Shown in pieces: positions 1 through 12,000 of a stretch of 64,000 bases of DNA. The DNA comes from Amoebophrya sp. A120 (Eukaryota; Sar; Dinophyceae; Syndiniales; Amoebophryaceae). The stretch covers positions 1,175,495 through 1,239,494 of the forward strand of contig CAJINV010000015.1 of NCBI GenBank assembly GCA_905178155.1, given 5' to 3'. The first letter of the stretch is position 1, and each line of letters opens with the position of its first letter. The notes beneath the pieces are model-generated. The model was given only the letters and a program-made list of their open reading frames with translations, was not told where the DNA came from and did not search any database. Both the position numbers and the translations under genes were made by a program.

Positions 1-3000
1 AGTAGGAACAACTCCCCGACACCGCTTCGTGCCACTTTCCTTTCTCCGCAATATCGCCCGCCAAGCCGAACCTCGCCACTTCGCCAACGACGCCTGCAAC
101 CCCGTTCATGAAGTTAACGGCGTGATTTAATCCTTTTTCAATGACATGTTTTCCATCGTCGTTTTTGTTCTTCAGGCCAAAGTGACCCTTCCACGCGCCC
201 ATCCGCACCTTACAGGAATCCCAGCAGTTTTCGTTCAAGTTCATCAGCGCCGGTGGTTTGGACACGTATCCTGAGTAAAAACGTACCCCCACCAGAGTTG
301 TAATGCAGATTTGCAAAGACAGGAAGACTTGTAATGCGCATCCCCATGAGAGCCATTTCCAGTCGTGTTTTGGAATTTGTGATGCTGTGAACAGGATGAG
401 CAGATGAATCTGTGATGCGGCTGCACTTGCTAACTTGCACTACCTTACGGACTGAAACTTGTCATGCGTGACTCCCAAAACTCCTAGGTTTGTGTTGCAA
501 AGTCCCCATCTTGACTCTGGTGTGGGTACGTTTTTACTCAGGATATCACGCAAACGTGGCTCATCCACCCCCCAAAGCTCCCGTCCGCATCCGGGCCATT
601 GTCGTGCTTCTGGGGGTATCAAATGTAAAAGTGTCTGGGTCTGGAAGATTCTGAGACTTGTCATGCATGTTTTGCATGACCCAGGATTGTGTGTGATGCA
701 TGCCCTACCATCACAGACTTTTAGAACCCTTCCTGATGCTTACTCCGCATGACAAACGCCCTCCCCGCGTAGCACAAACTAGACTCCTCTTGCTGGTCAT
801 GCAATACAGATTTTTTTAGAGTCCAAAGTTAGCATCACAAGTTCCAATCTTCCAGACCCAGACACTTTTGCATTTGATAGGGGGCCCTTGTAGGGATCGA
901 GAAAAACGTCGGGATTGGAGATCAGCTTCCAGGCGTTGGTCCCGAATTTCTTGATTGTGTTCCAAGTTTGTTTGATCGTGTTGACGGGGTCGGTGATCAT
1001 GTTGAAACCCCAGTCGACGACCGCTTTCGCGGCGTTTACTCCCGTCCGAACTATCCCGTCCATCGCACCGACCACCGTGCCCAACACGTATCCTGAGTAA
1101 AAACGTACCCACACCAGAGTCAAGATGGGGAATCGGCTAGACAAATCCACAAGTTTTGGCCGTTTTGCATGACAAATTTGGATTCGTAGTGTAGTGCTGT
1201 TTGAGCTAGCTCAGCAGCATCACAGATCTAGCATACCATGCTGATTGGATCATGACAAATTGCAAAACACGACTAGAAAATGCTTCTCATGGAGCTCCGC
1301 ATGAGAAACATTTTCAGCATGCAGATTTGCATTACAACTCTGGTGTGGGTACGTTTTTACTCAGGATAACACGGGCACCTTTTTCAGCCATCGGACGGCC
1401 GAGTTGTAGGCTTTGCCGATGGTATCCACTACGGGCTTGCCATATCCAGGAAAAAAAACTGTGTAAAGTGTAACTTTGTAGGAAGAGGAGCAGCGTCACA
1501 AATTCGTTTTGCATTACAGAGAAAACCTGTCATGCGCAGCTAGAACGTGGAAACACGTATAAAAGTAGCCTATGACGCACATCCAGCATGACAAGTGTAA
1601 ACAGTTTTGTACTTTCCGCATCACAGAGTTACACATACGCAGTTTTTTTCTTGCATATGACAACGTGTTTGTGTACCACGTCGACCACCGGCTTCACTAC
1701 CGCGTTGTCGTATGCATTGCAAATATGTCTGGGTCTCATCGAAGATCATTGCAATTTCTCATGCTAAATCCGAATCATGCAAAGATTTGTGTTGCATGAG
1801 TGCAGCCAAAATAAAGCTGTTCACTTTCGACCAAGTCGGGAGGGAATTTCCAATGCAGGATAGTCTGTCATGCTAGGTCCCGCATTCCAGACCTCGTGGG
1901 TCATATAAAACCTGCACGACAAGCTTACACTCTTCCAGACCCAGACATATTTGCGGTTGATATGTAGGCCGGCTTAACTACTTTGTTCGAGACCCAGTTG
2001 TATCAAATGTAAAAATGTCTGGGTCTGGAAGAATCCAACTTGTCATGCTGAATCTGAAACATGCAACAATCTGTGTTGCATGAGTACCAAAAGTCGTCCA
2101 GTTTTGACCAAGTCGGGAGGGAGTTTCTCATGCAGGATAGGCATGAGAGAGATCGCACAGAATCTGTCATGCTAGGTCCTGCATTCCAGACCTCATGGGT
2201 CATGGAAAAGCTCCATGACAAATCGCGCACTCTTCCAGACCCAGACATTTTTACATTTGATAAGTTGGCAGCGTCGCCTAAAAGGCCCCACTTCTTCCTC
2301 GCCTGCGTGTTCGTCCTGGCTTGTATCCTGATTAAAAACGTCCCCACACCAGAGTCAAGATGGGGACTTTGCAACACAAGCCTAGGAGTTTTGGGAGTCA
2401 CGCATGACAAGTTTCAGTCCGTAAGGTAGTGCAAGTTAGCAAGGAAAGCCGCATCACAAATCGATCTGCTGATCCTGTTTACAGCATTACAAGTTCCCAA
2501 ACACGATTGAAAATGCCTGTCATGGGGTTGCGCATCACAAATGTTCCTGTCATGGCAAATCTGCATGACAACTCTGGTGTGGGTACGTTTTTACTCAGCA
2601 TAGCTTGGGACCTTTGATTTGTCTCCAAATGCTCCTTCCCCGAAGTTCCGTGTTGTTGCTCATGCTCTTCCGCCTCAGTCATTGTCATTGTGGTTTCCGT
2701 TTCTGTTTCCAAAAATACTAAAGACCACAACCAGGAAGAGGAACTGCCAGATGGAGATGCGGTGGAGGGCGCAGGAGCTCCTGACATCTTCGTCCTGCCG
2801 TAGTCCTGCGAACCGCCCTGCGCGACAGGATCTTCTGCTGAGTCGACGTCTTGTTCCTGCTCCTCCGCGTCCAGATCAATCTCGAAAAAGGAATTGTCCA
2901 AATCCTGTTTGAGTCTCCATTGGTCCCACAAAACCTCCCCGGTTTCCGGGTCGTAGCCGACTCGGAGGTCACTCAGACTGAAATTCGCAGGCAGCAGAAC

Positions 3001-6000
3001 ATCTAGATCCGAATCTACTGCTTTTGTGCTGGTGTCCTCGTGAAGAGACAGCACGTCTTTACTTCCCGAACTGCCTCCGCCTCCAAACCGTTGCTGCAAA
3101 AAGCTCGTGAGGTGCTCCGCGGCTACAAGCGCCTCCTGTGATGTGGCTGCTCCAGTTCGACTTCTTGTTCCTTGTGCTCCGTCCTCGTGCTGTAGTACCG
3201 CGTAGAAGTCATCCTCTATCCTACTGTCTGTCTCTGGTGTAGTTATTCCCTCCACGTTGTCGACCCGGTCATCGTGGGTCCTCTTGTCGTCGTGTGGTGG
3301 GGGAGGTTTCTTGCGTCCCAGCAGTTCTTCCTGCCCCTGCAGCAGCTCTTCCGTGACCGACTGAAGTGTGGCTTTTTTTATCGTTCTTTTATTGTAGTTC
3401 TTCTTAACAACTACACCGGTCGTACTCTTCTCCTGCTCCTGCACGAAAGAAGTAGACCTAACCCCGTACAGCCTCCCCGGCAACGCGGCGTCCCATTTAG
3501 TGTCGTGCTTCCGAAACCGGGCACCGTAGGTCGTGGGGGTGTAGGGTCGCGACCACATGCGGGCGCAAACCCCGCCCGGCCCGCAGAACCCGCACTTTCC
3601 GCCTTCGCGGCAGCGCTTCCAACATATGGAGCTGTCAGGTTTGAAATCGTCAAAGTTGAAATAGTTTGTCATGCATAAAATGCAACGCAAAAGTTGCCTC
3701 TATTGCAGAGGACGCAAGGGAGGCAGATTGTAAGCCTGTTGCGGGGTAGAAATAGAGCTGCTAAAGTAGCATGACAGAAGGCGTCTTCCTTACCCAAACA
3801 GCATGACAAACTGGATTTCGGCTCTACCTAAATTTGTCATGCGCCACTTGGAAACCAGGCGCCAAGTGGTGTCCGTTTTATGCATCACAGATTATTTCAA
3901 CTTTGTCGATTTCAATCCTGACACTCCCATACAACACTCGTAATTCATATTCCGCACGCCCTCGGTGACGCTGGTGTCGCGAGGAAAAATCCTCCCTCCC
4001 CATATTGACAAGGTACGTTGTCGAAAATTTGCGTTGCTGATTTGTGCCCACAAATCGCGTCTGTCTTGCAAGAAGACAACTCCACGAGCTCCGCGGAAGT
4101 ATGCAGGCGGTTTTGTCATGCTGTTGGGCCTACAGTGCGGACGTTTTTCATGCTAAGTGCTTAGGCCAAAACCTGTCTACTCAGGCTTGATACAGGCCTG
4201 CAGTCCTCTCCAGCAAGACGAATTTGTTTGTGTACGCAAATCCAGCATGAGAAACTTCGTTTCCATATGGGGAGGGGGGATTTTTCCTTTTGATAGCTGG
4301 TGTCGAGGAGCTCCGCCGGGAGCTGGTTCTCTGCCAGCGTCATGTCCAGCTGGCAGCACTCCTGTTGAATGGCGTAGGCGGTATGGATTGCAAAAGCGTC
4401 TGGGTCTGGAAGATTCTGAGACTTGTCATGCACGGTTTGCATGAGCCATGATGTCTGTGATGCATGCCCTAGCATCACAGGTTCTTCAGGGGGTTCTTGA
4501 TGCCTATTCCGCATGACAAATGCCCTCCCCGCGTACTTAGCAAAAATTAGAATCCTTTTGCTGCTCATGCAACACAAATTTTTTAGGCATCCAAATGCAG
4601 CATCACAGGTTGCATTCTTCCAGACCCAGACACCTTTGCATTTCATAGGCGGTGATGGTATCATATTCTTCGTCGAACTGCTTTTGCGAGACCGTGTATC
4701 AAATGCAAATATGTCTGGGTCTGAAAGAGTTCGGACTCTGTCTTGCTGTTTTTGCACGACCCAGAAGCTATGGCATGCAACCAATAGCATCACAGGTTTT
4801 GAGGAGGTTCTCCAATGCCTATCTCGCATGAGAAGTTCCAGATTTTGATCACGACAAGTAGGCTATTACTATCTTTGCTATCCATGCATGACAGATTTTG
4901 CTCTGATCCAAAACGCGCAGCACAAGCTGCACCGTTCCAGACCCAGACATATTTATTTGCAGTTGATACCGTGGCGCTAAGATCCACGACCTCGGCGCTC
5001 GGATCGGCGCAAAAATTCTTCTTCGTCTGTGGATTTGCATCCGTTTTCGACGCTGCTCGGTCTTTCTCTGCCGTTTCCCTCTCGTACACGGTAGACTCCA
5101 AGAACAGCCGTTTGTATCAAGTGTAAAAATGTCTGGGTCTGGAAGAGTGCATGTTTGTCTTGCTTGTCTGGCATGACTCTTAAATCTGTCATGCACGTTT
5201 CCCAAGAGCTCCATTTTTCTGTGATGCAGAAGCGCAGTTTGTCATGCGGAATTGGCAACACCTAGAAGCTCAGAAACTTGTCATGCTGAGCCAGCACTTG
5301 TGGCCTCATCATGAGACGCCACCCAGCATCACAAGTTTCCAGACCCAGACACTTTTACATTTGATAGTTTGCACTCGATCGCAACGTTATCCACATCGGA
5401 GTTCTTGTATCAAATGTAAAAATGTCTGGGTCTGGAAGGATGCAACTTGTCATGCTAAATCTGAATCATGCAAAAATCTGTGTTGCATGATTACCAAAAG
5501 TCGTCCAGTTTTGAGCAAGTCGGGAGGGAGTTTCTCATGCAGGATAGACATGAGAGAGATCGCACAGAATCTGTCATGCTAGGCCCTGCATTCCAGACCT
5601 CACGGGTCATGGAAAAGCTGCATGACAAATCTGACAATCTTCCAGACCCAGACATTTTTACATTTGATATCTTGACATCAGCACTTCCGTAAATTTCGCA
5701 GTGCTGGTCCAGGTAACACGCCGTGGCGTTTTGCCCCCACAAACTGCAGACCTCGTCAAACTGGTCAACCTGTTCTGCAGTCACGCCTCCTTCCTTCTCG
5801 GGTTTCCCGATCTGCGCCCGCACATACCGTGTCGCTTTACAGAAGATTTTCTTCGCCGCATAGCCGGTCCCGTGCATGTTTTCGACGTCCTTGTAGCCTG
5901 ATCCTGCTGTATTTGTTCCTTGCTGCCCCCCGCCCGTCGTTGTTGTACTTATCATCCACGACCGCACCATGCAGTCATAGGGCTTCCACTCTTCGTTTTG

Positions 6001-9000
6001 CGCGTTTACCGCTGGGTCGTATGATCCGGTTGTATGGGGCACCGGTTCCATAGACTTGTGAAACAACAAGCACTCCTGCTTTTCACTGTTGTACACAAAC
6101 GCGATGCAGTCCTCTGTCTCACGCCCGGTGCTATCAAAAGGAAAAATCCCCCCTCCCCATATCGAAAATATATGCTTCCGGAAATTTGTGTTGCTGATTT
6201 GAGGTCACAAATCACATTGGTATTGCAAGAAGACAAGGGCAGAAGCTTCCGCCCCACTATGGAAGCGATTTGTCATGCTGTCTGGCCTAAAGGGGGGGCG
6301 TTTGCCATGCTGAACAACTAGACCCATAAGCCCCTACCTAGCCTGGGGATCTGGCCGCAGTGCCTCTGTGCAATACAAAGCTGATTTGTGGTCACAAATC
6401 AGCATCACAAATTTCTGTTTTGATATGGGGAGGGGGGACCTTTCCTCTTGATAGGTGCAGGCCTTTGCGCAGTCGTCCCTGCTTTCCACATTTTTGATCG
6501 GGTTGCTCGGCAGTTCGGGGTTTGTTGAAAAACCATCCGTTTTGCACTTGACGAGATTATTACCTTCTTTGTCAAGGCAGTGACACACGCCCTTCCCAAA
6601 CGACTCATAGGTGTCGGATTTGGTAGTCACCCGTACCTCTTGGGTATCTTTCACGATCGCTTTGAAACCGCAGAAGGTCAAGACGCCAGCTTCTACCTTG
6701 TTCAACCGGATTTTCTTCACGTTCGCTCGATTCACGTTGATCACGGTGCCCGCAAACTCGTCGCCCTTCATCGGGATGGAGCTCACCGAATCTGGCAGTT
6801 TGCCCACTTCATCCCACGACCCCGTTTCTCCTTTCACTTCCACCACTGTATTTTTCAGCTTGTCCGCCTCGTTCTCTTTGCTCCACAGGATGATCTGCTT
6901 TACATAGTACGACTTTCCACCCTTAATCGTGGCTGTCCAGGTCTTGCTTTCGGGTGTGTTCGTCTGCTTCCCCTGGTCATCCACAACTTTTTGGTCTTCT
7001 GTTTGCACACACGAAGTCTTCTTGGAAGGGTCGTTTGCATTCGTTACTGGCCCTAATTTGTCGTCGACTATCAACGCGTTCTCAGCATTTAAACCGCCTG
7101 AAGTGGTAGACTGTACCGCCTCCAGTTCGTCATTTCCCAAATACCGAATGATGTCCTCATGTTCAATATGCTCTTTTGTTGTCATCGTGGTCGTCCCACT
7201 GTCTGCAGCTTTATTTTGTTTTTCATCTACCTTGGCGCGCCCCGCCGAAGTTCTACTATGTCTACTATCGAGAAACGACGAAGAGCCTGTTTGAGCTTGT
7301 CCTGCGGGGGTGCCAGTTGTGCTACTAGTTGTCCCTACTGGAGCAGCAGCAGCTTCAATAAACTCCTCTCCGAATTTCTCCTTGGTCCACTCGTAGATTT
7401 TTTCTGCGGATAAATTATCCGAAGTCGCAGAAGCTTCACCGCCCGCTGGCACAGCTGACTCCGTTAAATTGTGCAATATGAACTGCAAAAGCGTCTGGGT
7501 CTGGAAGATTCTAAACTTGTAATGCTGTCTAGGGATTCTAGAAAATTTTGTATTGCATGGCCAGCAAGAGGACTCCAGTTTGTGCTACGCGGAAAGGGCA
7601 TTTCTCATGCGGTAGTGGCTTCTCAACGTCCTCTAAGAATCTGTAATGCTAGGGCATGAACGATAGACATCATGGATCATTCAAAATATGCATAACAAAC
7701 CTAGCAATCTTCCAGAACCAGACATTTTTGCAATTGATAAGCAACGCACGCAGCACATTGTCCGTGTCGGCGTCCACAATCCGGACGACGCCTGGCAGGT
7801 GGTTCAATGCTGATTGTACCAGGTGCTTCACGCAGGGAAACCCGTACACATTCGCCTTGTAGTCGCACCCTCTCTGCGGCAGCACCCCGACCAGCATGCG
7901 CCTCTTGTCCTGCATGGCATACTGGAACAAAACCCGGGTAAAGGCGTCGTCCCGAACACCCACGCGGGCGTCGTAGACGATGACCAACGGTTTTACCTCG
8001 TCCAGTTTTTTCAAGAGCTCGGTGTCTCTCGTGTCCTGTTCCGCTGGGTTGGCAGACAGCAAAGTTGATGTTGTTCCGGCGCTGCTGGTCGTAGTGCCGT
8101 CGCTGCCTTCCAAGAAGGAGCCTTCGGAATCCAAATCGCTTCCCGAACCATCTGGATCCGTACTTTCTGCGGGCTTTTTCGCTTTCACCAACCTCTCCAC
8201 TTCCCCCCACCCGATGGAATTCAGCTGCATGTTCCTGGCCCAGCCGGTTAAAAGGACCACCTGGCTGCCGTCATTTCCAATCGTTAAATTTTGGTACAGG
8301 TTGTGGGCGTCTAAACTGCTGGTGTCCGTGTCACCGAGTCGCGAGCGGTAGGCGGCGTAAAGTTTGCCGATCTCCTTGTAAAAAACCATCCGGGCGTTAT
8401 CCAGATCTGTGGCTGACAGCACAAAAATGTCGGAAAACAACTTGGTCAACACGTCCAGCTTGGGTAGCTGCCGTGCCTGATACGTGGCCTGCTGCAGTTG
8501 CTGCCGAGAAAACTGCCCCTGTTCGTTGACCGGCTTCAGGGGCGGCTCGACCAACATCGACAAGTACTCCGCTTTCGGCAGCGGCTTCGCGTTCGCCCGG
8601 GGCACGCACTTATCAAATGCAAATATGTCTGGGTCTGGAAGAATGCAAACTTCTCATGCATATTTTCCATGCATGCCCCATGACGTTTGGAATGCAGGAC
8701 CTAGCATGACAGAGTCAGTGAGGTCTCTGCCATGCCTATCCTGCATGAGAAACTCCCTCCCAACTTGGTCGAAAGAGGACAGCTTTTGGCAGTCATGCTC
8801 ATGCAACACAGATTTTTGCATGATTTGGTTTTAGCATGACAAGTTCCAATCTTCCAGACCCAGACATTTTTGCAATTCATAGCACTCGTACCGGCGCCAA
8901 TTCCCCAACTTCCCGTCGCAAAACCCCTTGGCCACCCCCCGCTTGCAACAGAGCCCCGCGCCGCAGAAGGGGCAGTTTCTGCCCTCCAGACAGCCGACCT

Positions 9001-12000
9001 GATCCGGATCGTCGGGCTTGGGCGGGCACTTCTTCCCCGCGTTCAGCACGTGCGACGCGGTTTGCAGCACGCGGTGGGGCAGAATCTGCATCTTCTGCTG
9101 CATGACCGCACCACCCTCCACCTGCGTGAAGTCTATCGTCATCGATTTTTTCACATCCCCCATGATCACCCAGGGCGCGAACCGCCACTCGGGGCGGCGG
9201 TAGGCCAGCAAATACTGCAGCGCCGTGGTCCGGTCGCCGCCCAGGGACACGTAGCGCATGTTATCCGCCATCAGGATCCGTTGCAACGCCCACTCGGACT
9301 TCATGCGTTCATATTCCGGCGACGTAGTCTTGTCCTTCAGTTGGTTCACAATCTCTTCCGCGGGCGTGTCCGCGGGCAGCGCCAGTTCCGGCCGGCCAAT
9401 TTGGTCCAAACGGTTGACGTTTTCCGGCAGGAAGAGCCTGAAGTCGTCGATTGTTTTTCCCCAGATGGGGAAGTCGTTGTTGTGCAGCCGGTAGGCCTTC
9501 TTCTTCGCCTCGGCCTTTTTGTGCTGCTCCTCGAAGAAATCCCCCCCCACCGTGACCATGGCCATCGCGGCAGAGATCAAATTCGAGGGGACCGAGAGGA
9601 CTTGCGCCATCGCGCCTTGGTCTTTCGACGCCGGCCGAAAGGCCTCGGCAATGGTGTTTTCGTACACGTAGCCCAAAAAATGCGGCGTGTTTTCGTCAAA
9701 ACTCCCTACACCGCCCTCCCCGGCCCCGGGCTGCGCGGTGTGCGCCAGTTTTGTATCCGGACACCGCACGTTCTCCGCGAGTCCCACCTCTTCGGGCAAA
9801 TGAAACGCGCCAAAACCCGGCGTGATCAGCGTTTCCGCCTGGGCCACCTGCGCGGGATCGCTAGTTGTACTGAGATGGTCTGCCAGGACGGTTGCGAGAA
9901 TGATTCCCGCGACTATCTGAGCCATAAATATCGGGTTCATGGCCACGAAAAACAACGCGGCAGTCGCGCACGCAATCATGAAGATGGTGGCTGCGACGTT
10001 GAGAACCTTGCCCATAACGCTCCCCAAACCCGCACCGAAACCGTGAAGAAAATCCGCTTCGCCCCCCTTAATGAAGCCGAGCACCGCGTTTCTCTTCTGA
10101 TCGGTCAGCATGCCTTTTCCGGTCTCGTCGAGCTTGTCCTTTTGCAGTTCCTTATCTGCCTGGTCGAAGAAGTCCTTTTTCATCAGAAACAGAAACAACC
10201 TAGACCGTGCGTCGGTTGACAGGATTTCGGACAAATCTTGATTAATTTTTCGCCACTTCTTGTGTTGCTCCGAGTTTTCCTTTGAGCGCAAGACGCTGTC
10301 TTCCCCCACATCCACGTCGGTCACCTTGGCAAACGCGATGGCGATCGAAAAGGGGTTCATTTCTAAAAACTTTCCGACCGCGCGCGTAAACGAGTCTTTC
10401 CGGATACAGTTCTCCGGGCTCTTGTGTCGGAAGCAGCTGAAAAACAACACCGCGGGCGCGTGCTCAAACTTCGCTGCCATTCGCAGATGCCCCAGGTATT
10501 CGTCAAGCCTGGTGGGGGAAAACGGGTGCGACCGCGTGACCCAATTTTCCTCTGTGAAGCCCTCTTCATACCCAGTAGCGGTGACAAATGTGGCTTTCAC
10601 CTGCCTGGTATGCAGTGCAAAAGCACCGCATTGAAACTGCACTACAAATTTTTCCAAGAAAGAAATGGAATTTGTCATGCGGTTTCAGGTAAAATCGAAA
10701 TAGGAGCCCTAAAATTGCTAAATCCTAAAACCCTAACTACGTCGGCCGCGGAACATGGTACTAAAAGTAGGTCTGTCAGGTTGCAAGAGCAGCATTATAA
10801 GTACAAGTGCGATACAACAACTTTTACACGGGATACCTGGGCTCTTGCCCCTCCCCCATCGGTCGGGGCTGGCGGTAGTAGAGCCGGGAGATTTCGTCGT
10901 CCTGGTTCGACATGGAACCGTGCTTCCACTCGTACTGGTGCGGGAACCGGTGCGTCAGCACGTAACCGATCCACTTGTGCAAGATGCGGCCAACATCCTG
11001 CAGGTGGTGGGGATTATTGATTTCCTTTCCGTCGTTGTCGTACAAGTCCCATTGCAGCTCGTACAACCCGGCGGAGAAAATCGACAGGAGCCGCTCCCCG
11101 CCGTTGTTCATGTGGACCTTCTCTTCCTTGTGCGGCTCGCAACAGTCCGAGGGAAAGTGCATGTGATTCTTCGTGTCGTCCGGACACCGCTTGTGACCGT
11201 GCACCCACTGGTTCAGATTAGCAAACCCGTCGTTTTTTTCGTGCACATCTGTGTCGCAGTTCTGAATCAATTCTTTGGAATTGTCGGAAAACGGGCCATC
11301 CGCTATTTTGTACTCCTTCGCCGTCTCCCAGCTGCCGCCACGTATCTCCGGCGGATTCACGCCCCGCCAGCCCGGCCCCCGCAGATACCGCACACAGCCG
11401 ATATGGCTGCCCCAGACCCCCAAGTGTCCATGCCTGACCCAGCAGTAGTCCTCAAAATTGCCCGCGGTGTCGTCAACACTGCCGCCAAATTCCAGAGTGC
11501 CCTCGAAGATCGAGTTGTGCGGGCGGAACCACTTTCGGTTGTTGAAGCTTTCTTCACTTTCCGTTTCTCCCTCCTCCAGAAAGGAATGCGTCTCATTGTT
11601 AATCTGCAGCGCAATCACTTCCCGCTGGCGCTCGAATTCGTCCTTGTCGTCGTGTACCGTCGCCCGGTATGCACTGCAAATACGTCTGGGTCTGGAAACT
11701 TGTGATGCAAGTCAGGGAGTAATCAGCGCACTGTAATGCACTGCCAGGCATGACAGGCTTTGGCTTTTGCGTGGTTCTGCGACGGAGTTGCCTTGCGTAT
11801 TCCGCATGAGAAACTGGGTTTTTGAATGACAGGCAAGAGGAAGGCTTCGCGGCCGTGCAATACAAAGCACAGGGTCATGCCAGACAAGCATGCCAAATCT
11901 CGCAGTCTTCCCGGCGACCCAGACTACATATTTGCAGTGAATACCCGGTCCCGCGCACTCCACACCCGCTCGAGCAGCGTGCGTGGCTTCGCATAGGCGA

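Noticed and set aside
8870-10219. 449-codon plus-strand ORF opposite gene 1
   Set aside because: Shadow of the high-GC coding strand of gene 1: Arg/His/Leu-rich composition and no link to other exons, while the minus frame has membrane helices and joins in frame on both sides.
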